DNA of 34,451 nucleotides from positions 25,001-59,451 of the forward strand of contig JAQGDQ010001147.1 in NCBI GenBank assembly GCA_030141605.1, read 5' to 3'. Every line of letters starts with the position of its first letter. Position 1 is the stretch's first letter. The notes below the pieces were generated by a model. The model did not search any database, was not told the DNA's origin, and saw only the letters and a list, made by a program, of their open reading frames with translations. Source of the stretch: Tubiluchus corallicola (Eukaryota > Priapulida > Priapulimorpha > Priapulimorphida > Tubiluchidae). Shown here one piece after another: positions 1 to 21,589 of the stretch. The translations under genes and the position numbers were made by a program.

Positions 1-540
1 CTCAGGGTTCTCATGCTTGTGGGATCGAAACCACGATGGTATAAAATAACTAAAACGACTTTTTTGTAGTGTAAACATTTTACTACTTGTGACAAAAATC
101 TGTTTATATCAGTTATTTTATTCTGATGAACAGCGCCAATGCTTGAAACACTTATTAACAGGTACATCTATATTAGTGAAAACGTGGAATATTAAGCACT
201 TTTACAGGGCCTCTCTTTGAAACATTTAATCATTTGTCTGGTATCTCAATTACCACGAATAATCTTTTGACCTTTGACCCCTGAAAATGGCGCAGCATTC
301 TAATCTTTGCTTGATCTATTCCAATGATATCCTTTACACAAAAACAAAATTAGTTCATTTTAACTTGAGTGATCTTATTGACCTTTCTGACTTCTTGATA
401 TTTTCAATAAAATATGCAGGCTTCCAGCAACAGATGAAGATACATTAAGAAGAAAAATCTTGAAACAAGCTGCATATTCCCACGTAAAAAATTCAAAGTA
501 AAAGGATAGTCTAGAACAAAATTAAGATTCTTTTCTGCAG
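1..540. other. non-coding, probably SLC13 intron
   Basis: AT-rich, with no SLC13-like coding block and no long ORF. Because the gene starts upstream of the window, this stretch is most simply the intron before the exon at 1151. The first 40 bases, on the minus strand, contain a T-arm-like GGTTTCGATCCC, too little to call a tRNA or SINE. Confidence 0.45.
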
Positions 541-1000
541 TTGTGGGAACTGTGTTTCTCTACAACTCAGAGTTGTGGACAATCAAAGCACAACACAAAT
601 CGAAAGTCGATGCTTTTCAAAGAAGGAACTTTCTAGGAATAAAATGGCCGAAGAAAATATCAAACCAGTAGATCTGTATAATAAAGTCAAAGCAGAGGAA
701 TGGACAGTTAAAATGAAAAGGAGAAGATTAAGATGGAGCGGACATGCTATACGACTACCAGATGACAGTCCATTAAAATTAGCTTTCAAAGAAGCAACAC
801 AGAAAGAAAAGAAACCACAAGGACAACTGCTGACTTACATCAATTTCGTCCAAAAAGATCTTATCAAAACACCATTAGATATCAGAAAGACATGGGAGAT
901 GGCAGGTGACAGGGCAGCGTGGTCTGAAGTGATAACAAGAATCGTGTCAGAGATGACGACGATGATGATGATTTTCAGTAAAATGTACTATATTAACTAA
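541..1000 (+). mobile_element. non-LTR retrotransposon (LINE) fragment, reverse-transcriptase C-terminus, broken
   Basis: Two frames join into a LINE-like C-terminus. From about 541 the reading is VGTVFLYNSELWT, then DAFQRRNFLGI, and it meets a stop near 675. The second frame carries DLYNKVKAEEW, KRRRLRWSGHAIRLP and DRAAWSEVI. LYxSExWT, F(x)RRxL, RRRLRWxGHxxR and a terminal xDRxxW are standard marks of the post-polymerase region of endonuclease-type LINEs. The frame change and stop show it is dead. It ends in a short (GAC/GAT)n tail near 955-975, typical of such elements, and sits in an SLC13 intron in the gene's orientation. The family (RTE, CR1 or other) is not resolved. Confidence 0.75.
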
Positions 1001-1150
1001 AGTAAACTGCACTGCATATTAAAACAGAATAAATATTGAGTAAGAATCGTGTGTCGTTGTAGATTGTGTGATTTGCAGTTGTTCGTCTCTTTCTGTTATT
1101 GTGTGGTATTGAAGCCATTTGAGTTTAATTCACTTTGCACCACTTTTGAG

Positions 1151-11960
<10,810 letters not shown>

Positions 11961-12104
11961 CCAGGTCATCATCACCATAGCAACACTGTCATGTCTGTGT
12001 AGCACCAGTGACGTAAATCTATTAAGGCGTAGAATAATATGAAAACAAAAAAGCTAAAACATTTTGAAGAGTAGAGTGTCTGCAACCAGCGGAGAGAAAA
12101 TCAG
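11961..12104 (+). other. start of SLC13 3' UTR
   Basis: About 140 bases of unique sequence after the stop, then a GAT array. No AATAAA lies before the array; the first clear one downstream is AATAAA at 12761-12766. The transcript may therefore include the array, or may end at a weaker signal such as the AATAAT near 12033. The 3' end cannot be placed from sequence alone. Confidence 0.4.
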
Positions 12105-12630
12105 ATGATAATGATGATGACGACGACGATGACGGTGATGATGAAAATGATGATGATGACGACGATGACGATAACGATGATGATCACGACGACGACAATG
12201 ATGATGACGATAACAATGACGATGACAATGACAATGACGAACAGAATGGTGATGATGATGATCATCATCATGACGACGATGACGATGACGGTGATGACGA
12301 CGACGATGATGATGACGATAACAATTACGATGACAATGACAATGACGAACAGAAAGGTGATGATGATGATCATCATCATGACGATGATGACGATGACGGT
12401 GATGACGATGACGATGATAACGACGACGATGACGATGACGATGACGACGACGGCGACGACGATGAATGATGATGATGATGATGATGACGGCGATGACGAC
12501 GACGACGATGATGATGATGTTGGCGATAACAATGACGATGACAGGGACAATGACGAACACAAAGATGATGATGATGATGATGGCGATAATGATGATGATG
12601 GCGATGATGACGACGACGACGAAATTCTAC
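12101..12630 (+). repeat. GAT/GAC microsatellite with 108-bp higher-order repeat
   Basis: GAT, GAC and AAC triplets just after the SLC13 stop. A segment containing ACGAACAGAA and a 20-bp perfect palindrome recurs at an offset of 108 bp (12236 and 12344), with a third partial copy near 12550. The palindromes at 12252-12271 and 12360-12379 mark points where GAT runs switch to ATC. Confidence 0.93.
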
Positions 12631-12825
12631 TGCTGTAGTTATTTATTAAAAAATATTGCACCACGTTTTTCAGAAGAGAACTTTAATCACATTTCTTAAC
12701 AAATATATTTATTTCGTTTCATAAATCGTTTTCTATTTACTTTTAAATACAATTTTTTAGAATAAACTTGAAGTCTTTTGTTACTTGATTTTGCTGGTTT
12801 TTCAGAGCTCAAAATGGGTCACAAA

Positions 12826-12945
12826 TCTCGATCCACCACAACACACTAGCAATCAACACTACCATATATATGGGAAGTCCCGCACGTACAGGCGGACTGA
12901 CCAGCACCGACCAAGGCTTGACCAAGTCCACAACCTGGATTAAAC
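12826..12945 (-). other. possible short terminal-exon-like ORF, unassigned
   Basis: On the minus strand, after an acceptor-like TTTAATCCAG, an open frame reads VVDLVKPWSVLVSPPVRAGL then PIYMVVLIASVLWWIEICDP and a stop. It has a hydrophobic stretch with WW. A loosely similar minus-strand frame lies at 23104-23290. It could be a repeat with chance coding potential or a decayed exon. Function unknown. Confidence 0.25.
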
Positions 12946-13099
12946 TTGACTCAGTTCAATATTACATAAAATTAAATATAGGTGGCAGCACATGTTAAAT
13001 TATTATTGTAGTAATTTTAATTAAGAAGCACAAGTGAAAATGTGCGACATTGGTGAAATGCAGACAAATGAAAATGTACGAAAAAAAAATGCTAGCAAA

Positions 13100-13305
13100 T
13101 CCAGAAAATTATACTTATGATAATTTTGACAAAGATTGACACTTTTCTTCAAGAAGAATGACGTCATTGGAAGAAAAATTGGCGTTCAAAACGGGAGCGC
13201 TTAATCATGAAGTGATCGCGACTTTAAAATGATTTAAAATGAGGCGCTTATTGCAGATTTATTACTAAATCCTTCTAACATTTTTTGCAATCATAGAAAT
13301 AATCA
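13100..13305 (-). repeat. dispersed repeat family R2, copy 2 (inverted)
   Basis: Reverse-complement partner of 1466-1660, with the same AATGACGTCATT palindrome and GCGATCACTTC block. Roughly 80% identity by eye. Confidence 0.7.
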
Positions 13306-13321
13306 TCTAATAGCAGCCGTT

Positions 13322-13796
13322 ATTGTGGATTCAACACCTGAGATGTACCGCCTTGCATATACACGACTAAGTCTCCAGTCGCACTGATAGATGGCGCAAC
13401 GTGCTTAGAAGACAGAGATTCTGTAAATGTGGAGAAATTCAAACTGAAAAGCAAGTTTTGATGGACTGTCATTTACTAGCTGAAACAAGAAGATTCAACA
13501 ATGTAGATTTTCCATCCTTAACGTCAATTATGAATAGCAATTTGGTATATGAGATCTGTTCAATGTTTTGAGATCTTATGAATAAAGAACATACAAATTT
13601 ATGCAAGTTCCATAATGAAGTGTTACAATTCTCTAAAATTCTGTAAGCTCAACTCAGTCATTATCATATTTTTTTACTGACTCTGAATGAAAATTTGATA
13701 TTGTGAACTTTTTAACCTTTGTATAATTTTACTGAAATATTTCAATTCTGCTATCCCTGCTAAAGATTGTAAATATTAATTTTTATGGTCAATAAA
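13322..13796 (+). mobile_element. LINE (non-LTR retrotransposon) C-terminal and 3' UTR fragment
   Basis: From about 13345 one frame reads YRLAYTRLSLQSH. A frameshift near 13385 continues TDRWRNVLRRQRFCKCGEIQ, TEKQVLMDCHLLAETRRF and stops at 13568-13570. RLxxxSH, then CxCGxxQTExHxLxxC, is the zinc-knuckle-like end of many LINE reverse-transcriptase ORFs. The 3' UTR ends TTTTATGGTCAATAAA and runs directly into the (ACT)n array. The 5' part is missing, so it is a dead, truncated copy. Confidence 0.8.
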
Positions 13797-14545
<749 letters not shown>

Positions 14546-14559
14546 ATTAGCTTTATAAG

Positions 14560-14880
14560 TGTAATAAAGTTGGATATTTAGTGACTATTACTATTACTTC
14601 ATCTGATTGAAACAAGTTTTCGAACAGTTTCCGGGAGGTTTCGCGTAGAATTTTGCTTCGTCAAGCAAGGTGTATGAGCATCCTACATGGGGCAAATATA
14701 TTGTCATTATTTTCATTTTTATTAATTAGTTAGCTTTTATTATTTATTATTATTAACATTAGTTACATTTGAACAGTTAGAAACAGTTGTGATTTGTTTC
14801 ATAATTTATTTAACAATGCTGCATTTAAGACTATAAATAATTAATTACCCATGGACCATTCCAAGCTCTTGACTAGGTAC
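14560..14880. other. AT-rich intergenic sequence
   Basis: Nothing recognised between the (ACT)n array and the tRNA-like segment. Confidence 0.5.
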
Positions 14881-14890
14881 AAAAAGACAA

Positions 14891-14955
14891 GGGACTGTGT
14901 GGTCTAAGACACCAGACTTACTAACTCAAAAGTCTATGTTTCAAACATAGTATCA
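14891..14955 (+). other. tRNA-like segment (SINE head or tRNA pseudogene)
   Basis: A box-like TGGTCTAAGAC is followed by a hairpin AGACTT...AAGTCT in the anticodon-arm position. A T-arm of CTATG, loop TTTCAAA and CATAG comes next, a perfect 5-bp stem with a 7-base loop. The acceptor stem does not pair well, so an intact tRNA gene is unlikely. The downstream limit of any SINE body is unclear. Confidence 0.45.
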
Positions 14956-15167
14956 CTGTATCATAGTATCGTTTGGCATTTTGTTCAATATTATATGGGT
15001 TAAAAAACTGTGCATTTAATCCATATAAACTACAAAGAACTGTTAGCACAACTTCATATTAAACCCAAACGTAATTGAATAAGTACTAGTCCCGCCACCA
15101 GCCTACATTTAAGTGGTTGATTCTCAAAAGAAACCCAAGTATGTCCCGAGAAAAAGAAGACACTATG

Positions 15168-15772
15168 ATTTTTCATATTCTGCCTCATTTCAGGTGTATA
15201 CATTTTAACACCACCATTCAGGTGTATACATTTTAACACAACCAAATCCTGTAAAGGCGTTTGTCGTAATTAAATTGTAGATTAAAAATTTAATTAACGA
15301 CGGGCGAGCCCAACTATTGGTGACATCACAAACAAACATAATTTTCAAGAACAAAAATGTTCCACGAGCGTGTTGCACGTGTTTGAGAAAACGAAAATTG
15401 AAGTACTGTGCTACTGTAAGGTATTCAGTGTCTTGTACTAAAACTAGGCAAGTTTTAAGACAAAAATTCATATTTCAAATTTACCGCTGTCGCTATGCAT
15501 GAGCTGTCGAACGTGCGTAGCTCGTCACAAACTAACACGTCTGAACTGAGTGGTGCAGCACCTTTTTTATGCAATGCGCCCCCGAAACGCAGGCGCTAGT
15601 GCCCATCCAACCAGAGAATGGCGAAATGCATGTAACAGTGAAGAACTAGTGGTGCGAACGTGAAATTGTGTTTGTGTGGTAATAATTCTTTCGTGTAACT
15701 TATTTTTGAGAAAAAATAATATGTTACCTTTCAGTATTTTAAAAAAATTGGTTCTTTTGACCTGCAGTTTAA
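15168..15772 (-). repeat. dispersed repeat family R1, copy 2
   Basis: Reverse-complement match to 8223-8655, colinear with 20985-21575 over its whole length. Copies 2 and 3 also share an outer segment (GTTTGTGTGGTAATAATTC side) absent from copy 1. It contains a private tandem duplication of CAGGTGTATACATTTTAACA at about 15192 and 15220. Confidence 0.85.
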
Positions 15773-15971
15773 CACCGCGCCAAGCCCTGCCCCACGCGAC
15801 AATTTTGCAATCAAATCCATTTCGAAATTTTGGGCAGCAAATCAAGATTGCCATTTTTGGCGACAATAAATCGTCGATAGTGGAGAAAGATACACGCGGT
15901 ACATTTACAACTATCTAAAAAGAGCTAATATTAAATAAATGGAAAATTATTTACGTTTGTATGGCCACTTT

Positions 15972-16256
15972 TTATTTTTCTGTCACAGAGAACTTGGCTG
16001 AAAGTTCTAAACTCATTTTCATTGCCACATTCAGTCCATCTGTAAGTGCAGCTGTTTCTGCAGCCTCTTCAACTGCCGCAATGAAGAAAAGCATCTCTTT
16101 CGATACATTCTCGCCACCAGTGTCGCTGTCGGCGCTTTCACCAAACTTTTTTATAGTCCGGAAGTTTGTGCAAGAGAACGAGAGAGAGCAGGAAGCCAGA
16201 CTGACGGGTTTGCTCTTTTGCGCTCCGAAACACCTAATTTGCATACGTGTTTGCAT
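15972..16256 (-). other. unassigned ORF, 94 residues (doubtful)
   Basis: The minus-strand frame contains DSDTGGENVSKEMLFFIAAV and EEAAETAALTDGLNVAMKMS before a stop. The plus strand is open over nearly the same interval. A TATAAAA sequence lies inside it. I recognise no family, no splice structure is clear, and it may be chance or part of an old element. Confidence 0.2.
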
Positions 16257-16259
16257 AGC

Positions 16260-16530
16260 TTGAAGTTCTTAGGGGGGTTTATTTTCTAATCGTGTGTCTC
16301 TTAAGAAACGAGTGTTTTCTAAACAAGTAAACTGACTTGTGTTGATGCAGAAGAGGGAAAACTGAAGCCAAGTAATTCTACGTGGTAAACACCTTGCTGG
16401 CGAAGCCAAGTTATCTGGCTGGGAAGTACCGTTCAAGAAAGGTCAGGCTGGTTGGGTGAGTGATTTTTACGCTTTTCTGTGTGTTTATAAGCCTGAAAAT
16501 TTCATTTAATGCCTGATTGTATCAGCTCAA
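16260..16530. other. unassigned intergenic stretch
   Basis: A short segment near 16390-16460 can be read as RGKHLAGEAKLSGWEVPFKK followed by a donor-like GTGAGT, but no acceptor, start or homology supports an exon. Nothing else seen. Confidence 0.3.
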
Positions 16531-16544
16531 TTGCATAAGAAAGC

Positions 16545-17090
16545 AGTGCATTGCAATTGAGGTTCTAATTTCATCACAATATTTTGAATTTAAATTCGTT
16601 ACATTGGTGAAATTCAAAGTCACTACAATTCTGAAATTCAAACTCATTGCAAAGTCAAATTCAAATTTGTTACAATACTGGAATTCAACTCACTACAATT
16701 CTGAAATTCAAACTCACTACACTGCTGGAATTTACATTTATTACAATGTGGAATTCAAATTTGTTACAATGTGAAATTCAATTTTATTACAATGCAGAAA
16801 TTCAAATCATTACAATGCTGGAATTCGCATTTACAACAATGCTGGAATTCACATTCAAAACACTGCTGGAATTCAAATTCATTACAATGCTGGAATTCAA
16901 GTTCGTTACAATGCTGGAATTCAAATTCATTACAATGCTGGAATTCAAATTTTTGTCTAAAGAGACTAAACAAATTTTGTATGAAGACATTGAAAAACCT
17001 CAATAAATTTCTTATTACAGATTGATACGGTGTAATAAAATAGGAAAATAAATGATATAAACAACTTTAAACTTACTTAAGCACATATAC
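16545..17090 (+). repeat. left inverted-repeat arm of foldback element
   Basis: About 16 units of 24 bp, most diverged at the outer end and nearly identical near the inner end (16870-16950). The unique inner domain begins TTTTTGTCTAAAGAGACTAA. GAATTC occurs in most inner units. Confidence 0.8.
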
Positions 17091-17340
17091 AATTTTTCCA
17101 GCATTTTTCTATTAACAGAGAATTTTTTCGAACTTTCTGTTAGCAACATTTTCTTTTCAAAACTCTGAATGTAAATTAAACGAAGACGACTATAGAATTT
17201 GTGCTTCTACAATCATAAGAAAAGTTTACAAAACAAATTTAACGTTTAAAAAGGAAGATAGGGTCTACATCTTCCAACAGCAACTCAATAACCGAATTGC
17301 GATTCTAAAAAATTCTTTGTAAAGGGAAAAATGATGGGAA

Positions 17341-18030
17341 AATTGTATAAATGCTTAACTAAGCTTAAAGTTGTTTATATCATTTATTTTCCTATTTTAT
17401 TACACCGTATCATTCTATACTAAGAAATTTATTGAGGTTTTTAAAATGTCTTTATACAAAATTTGTTTTATCTCTTTAGACAAAATTTGAGCATTGTAAT
17501 GAAATTAGAATTACAGCATTGTAATGAAGCTAGAACTACAACATTGCATTAAACTTGAATTCCAGCATTGTAATGAATTTGAATTTCAGCATTGTACTGA
17601 AATTAGAATTTCAGCATTGCATTAAACTTGAATTCCAGCATTGTAATGAATTTGAATTCCAGCATTGTAATGAATTTGAATTTCAGCATTGTAATGAAAT
17701 TAGAACTACAACATTGCATTAAACTTGAATTCCAGCATTGTAATGAATTTGAATTCCAGCATTGTAATGAAATTAGAATTTCAGCATTGCATTAAACTTG
17801 AATTCCAGCATTGTAATGAATTTGAATTCCAGCATTGTAATGAATTTGAATTTCAGCATTGTAATGAAATTAGAACTACAACATTGCATTAAACTTGAAT
17901 TCCAGCATTGTGATGAATTTGAATTCCAGCATTGTAATGAATTTGAATTTCAGCATTGTAATGAAATTAGAACTAAAACATTGCATTAAACTTGAATTCC
18001 AGCATTGTAATGAATTCGTATTCCATCATT
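17341..18030 (-). repeat. right inverted-repeat arm of foldback element
   Basis: Inner domain (17341-17490), then about 22 units of 24 bp inverted relative to the left arm. A higher-order period of 170 bp is seen: TAGAACTACAACATTGCATT-type blocks start at 17531, 17701 and 17871, with a shorter step of 97 to 17968. This arm is longer than the left one. Confidence 0.8.
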
Positions 18031-18039
18031 GTAGGTATA

Positions 18040-18780
18040 ATGGCATTTTTATAAGTATGACGAATGCAGGTTATCAAATAAACAATTGATTACAATGGCC
18101 AATAATAAGTAACTAAAGTATGTTTAGAACTTTATGATATCAGATGACCCGAAGTAGGGTAAAGTGGGGTAAGAAGTTATCTGGGTAACATCACCAGCTG
18201 GCAACACCTCGAATATGTGAAAGAAGCAACTGAAATGACAGTGAATTTCAGATACTGAAATACGAGAAAGCAATTTTGCCAGTTTTCTAGTCCAGTTTTA
18301 CAGAAAACTGCGAATTTAAGTAATTTCTTAAACTCAAAAATTGTTTTTCGAATTAATTTTTTTTTTGCAAAAAAATTGCACTTATTTGAAAAGTACCCAT
18401 AGCGTTCAGCTCCCAGAAGTATTTAATCTTCCTGGTTTCCTAGTCTATAAATGTACAGGACATTATAAAGCCAATTATTTTAGGGCAACCCTCAATAAAT
18501 AGCTAGATTATAGCCTCTATATAATTATATAAATCTGTTGAGTTGTTGAGCCTTTTGCAAGGAACTAAATGTAATACGATGATTATATTACAACTCAACT
18601 TGACATAGTTATAAACTTATAAAGCTTTTAGAAGAGTTAACGTAACACCTTGTTGGTAATATATTGTCTGATGAAGCCACCATGAATGTGGTGTACGGAC
18701 ATGTGAAAGATCATGTGATCAGCTGATAAGAAAAGTGAATGAAGCCATAAAAGTTTGCTCTGCACAGTCGAGTTTCTGTG
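18040..18780. other. intergenic, contains repeat R4 copy 1
   Basis: At 18425-18454 lies a 30-bp block (AATCTTCCTGGTTTCCTAGT and 10 more bases) found again at 20816-20845. The rest is AT-rich with no gene seen. Confidence 0.5.
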
Positions 18781-18889
18781 AGTTTCATTCATTCATTTGT
18801 TCGCTCGTTCGTTCGTTCATTCTTTCGTTCGTTCGCTCGCTCGTTCGTTCGTTCGTTCATTCATTCATTCATTCATTCATTCTTTCTTT

Positions 18890-18985
<96 letters not shown>

Positions 18986-19200
18986 TCGTTCGTTCGCTCG
19001 TTTGTTCCCGATACATTCATTCATTCATTCATTCATTCATTCATTCATTCATTCATTCATTCACTTATTCATTCTTTCATTCAATCTTTCACTCTTTTAT
19101 TCGTTCATTCATTAATTCTATCTATCTTTCTTTCTTTCTTTCTATGTTTCTTTCTTTTTTTGACACATTCATTCGTTCATTTTTTCATTTGTCTGTCTGT
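18781..19200 (+). repeat. TTCN tetranucleotide array (TTCG/TTCA/TTCT)
   Basis: Blocks of (TTCG)n, (TTCA)n, then (TTTC)n of about 27 units (18890-18986), again (TTCG)n and (ATTC)n (19013-19062), decaying to about 19320. All three frames read S/F/H/R-rich peptides, so none is a gene. Confidence 0.95.
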
Positions 19201-19364
19201 TTGTTCGCCTGTCAGTTTTCATTTGTTTGACCACTTAGTTGCCCATTTGTTTGTTGCTCATTTCTTCGTTTGTGTATTCGTTCTGTTAGCCATTTTTCAT
19301 TCGTTTATTCGCTCACTAATTATTCACTATTTTGATATTCTTTTGACATATACGAGTGCATGGC

Positions 19365-19510
19365 TTCCTTTTTGCAGCGCGACCTCAGTAGGCGCGCTGG
19401 CATCAACAGACACGCCAATTCTGAACTTGCGCGAGGTCGTCGTTGATGAATTGCATGAGTCGTTTTTCCCGTCCTGTACCACTGAAAACACGTGTGTACC
19501 GACCTAGTTA
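19365..19510 (+). other. possible terminal exon, unassigned
   Basis: After an acceptor-like CTTTTTGCAG (ends near 19377), an open frame includes ATSVGALASTDTPILNLREV and VVDELHESFFPSCTTENTCV before a stop at 19506-19508. It is GC-richer than its surroundings. No family recognised and no matching upstream exon found, so this may be chance. Confidence 0.2.
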
Positions 19511-19769
19511 ATCAACACAAATGTATGTCTGGAGTACATGCTTGAAAAGAACTCATCCTGGTCAAGAATGCGCCAAGTCTAGTTTTGAACGCTATCTGGT
19601 AATGAGGTGCAGTGATAACACGTGTGCGGGCGGTGTGAGCACACCCTTATCCCTTGCCAACAAGCGCCAATTGCTATTTTAACGGGCAATCAGTTCTAAA
19701 ACTGTTTGTTGCATCTGCGCGTTTATTTACAGGAATTTCGATGAGCCGATTTTGACCACTTTGTCTGTC

Positions 19770-19880
19770 ACGCGCTCGGCTGCTTGTGTGGCCGCGCAAA
19801 TGCGCATGCGCGAGCGAGAGAGCGCAAAGCTAGCCCGGTATTCGCGCTGCCGATTAGCCCAGTTATAAAAATAAAGTTGT
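19770..19880. promoter_or_regulatory. CpG-rich promoter-like patch with NRF1-type palindrome
   Basis: TGCGCATGCGCG at 19801-19812 equals the NRF1 consensus (YGCGCAYGCGCR). It sits in a local CpG-rich stretch within AT-rich DNA and is followed by TATAAAAATAAA near 19864. No gene start is identified on either side, so promoter function is inferred only. Confidence 0.35.
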
Positions 19881-20091
19881 TATCGGTAACATTCATTACG
19901 AGTGCTTAGGCAAACACAAATCTAAAAGTAAAAATATTATTGAACGCAGTAACTAGCAGGCATAGCAACAGCTTGAATGTTGGCAAGTGTTGAGAAACAG
20001 AAAACGATCCTATGTGTTTTTTGCAACATAAGGTTCCTTTCAAATTTCAATTTTCGATTGAATAGGGTACCCCTAGTGTGCTGTTGCCAGA

Positions 20092-20093
<2 letters not shown>

Positions 20094-20124
<31 letters not shown>

Positions 20125-20311
20125 CATTATATATTATATATTATATATTATATATTATATATTATATATTATATATTATATATTATATATTATATATTAT
20201 ATACTATATATTATATATTATATATTATATATTATATATTATATATTATATATTATATATTATGTATTATGTATTATATATTATATATTATATATTATAT
20301 ATTATATATTA
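20094..20311. repeat. (TA)n then 7-bp (TTATATA)n array
   Basis: A short (TA)n run leads into about 28 units of a 7-bp AT-only repeat with rare C or G changes. It is highly prone to melting and cruciforms. Y/I-rich frames are artefacts. Confidence 0.95.
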
Positions 20312-20377
20312 ATTATTTATTTGTCATTAAAATGGTTCACTCGTTATAATAATTGAGTAAGCCTCAGCGTAATGTTA

Positions 20378-20450
20378 AAATAACAACACTGTTCAAGACA
20401 AATGCGTCCAGTGCATACTAAAAAAACTAAAGTGCAAAACTAAGGTCTAA
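20378..20450 (-). repeat. dispersed repeat R5, copy 2 (inverted)
   Basis: The reverse complement contains GTATGCACTGGACGCATTTG, TCTTGAACAG and matches 10225-10300. Confidence 0.55.
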
Positions 20451-20529
20451 TTATATACAGTAAATGGACATATTTACAAACACCATATTAAAATATTTTT
20501 ACAAAACAATATTACAAAAGTACATTAAA

Positions 20530-20690
20530 TTTTATATGACATATTTTACACTATATATACATTTGACATGACACAACAGAAACATGCTTTACATTACATA
20601 AATTTCACTCATTACATTTACACTATTTATACATTTGACATTACAAAACTAACATAACACGTATTACATTACATAATTTTTTTAAAAAAA
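20530..20690. repeat. 72-bp tandem duplication in AT-rich DNA
   Basis: CTATATATACATTTGACAT at 20551 and CTATTTATACATTTGACAT at 20623, each followed by a TTACATTACATAA-type stretch. Two copies. Confidence 0.65.
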
Positions 20691-20815
20691 TCATATTTAA
20701 TCGTTTTATGGAGTCAGGGGCGGGGGTAGATGAAAGTTGGGTCTGTGTAATTAGTATCAGATGCACAATGTGGAAGTTGAAACCTGTTATATTGATATTC
20801 TTTTAATATATACAT

Positions 20816-20845
20816 AATCTTCCTGGTTTCCTAGTCTATAAATGT
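20816..20845 (+). repeat. dispersed repeat R4, copy 2
   Basis: Identical over about 30 bp to 18425-18454 (AATCTTCCTGGTTTCCTAGT and following), same orientation. The flanks differ. Confidence 0.6.
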
Positions 20846-20984
20846 GTAAAACGGTCAGTACAAATTTATACTAAAGAACGTTATACCTAATTTTTTTAAA
20901 AATATGTTGTAAGCTTTGGAAATCTGTTTTGTAAATTCTTCTAATGCTTGTAACTTTATTTATAAGATTTAAAGGCAGGCGGGA

Positions 20985-21575
20985 CGATTTTTCATATACT
21001 ACCTCGTTTTCGAGTCAGATAAAAGTATAAATGTTAACACCAATGATACTGCAAAAGCATTTCCGATATTTAAACAATAGATCAAAATCGTAATTAATGA
21101 CAGGCGAGCGCAACAATTGATGACATCACAATCTATCATATTCCACAGCAAAAATATTTTCTAATATTTTCCAACAGCAAAAATATTCCACGAGCGTGTT
21201 GCACGTGTTTGCAAAAGTGAAAATTGAAGTATTGTGCTGAAGTACTGTAAGATATTCAGTGTGTTGTACTAAAACTAGGCAAGTTTTGAGATAAAAGTTC
21301 AAATTTCAAATTTACCGCTGCACTTACGCATAAGCTGTCGAATGTGTGTAGCTCGTCACAAACTAACACATCTGAACTGAGAGGTACAGCACCTGTGTTT
21401 CCGAAATGCAGGCGCTACTGCCCGTCTATCTAGCGAATAGTGAAATACATGCAACAGTGAGGAACTAGTGATGCGAACATGAAACTGTGTTTTTGTGTCT
21501 TTCACGTAAGTCATTCCTGAAAAAATAGTATGATTCCTTTCAATATTTTAAAGAGTAGATTATTTTGACCTACAG
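20985..21575 (-). repeat. dispersed repeat family R1, copy 3
   Basis: Colinear with 15168-15772, including GCACGTGTTTGCAAAAG, GTAGCTCGTCACAAACTAAC, ACATCTGAACTGAG and TTTTGACCTACAGTTTAA. The last block corresponds to TTTTGACCTGCAGTTTAA in copy 2 and marks a shared end. Confidence 0.85.
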
Positions 21576-21589
21576 TTTAAGATTTATCC

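Larger units (their letters stand above)
16545..18030. mobile_element. foldback-type element with long inverted repeats
   Basis: Left arm: a tandem array of 24-bp units of the type GGAATTCAAATTCATTACAA + TGCT (about 16545-16950), then an inner unique domain (about 16950-17090). Right arm: the inner domain inverted (about 17341-17490), then the 24-bp array inverted (about 17491-18030). Inner domains share GATACGGTGTAATAAAATAG and AATGATATAAACAACTTTAA on opposite strands. The central spacer, 17091-17340, has no ORF of note. Tandem-repeat outer arms plus unique inner arms is the architecture of Drosophila FB and sea-urchin TU elements. It would be non-autonomous. Target-site duplications could not be identified. 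Confidence 0.75.

Noticed and set aside
1-40. Minus-strand tRNA T-arm-like sequence
   Set aside because: Only a B-box-like GGTTTCGATCCC is present; no A box or further cloverleaf, and the window ends there.
18735-19507. 236-codon Ser/Phe/His/Arg-rich ORF
   Set aside because: TTCN tetranucleotide array in all frames; only the last 40 or so codons (19365-19510) are non-repetitive and are listed separately with low confidence.
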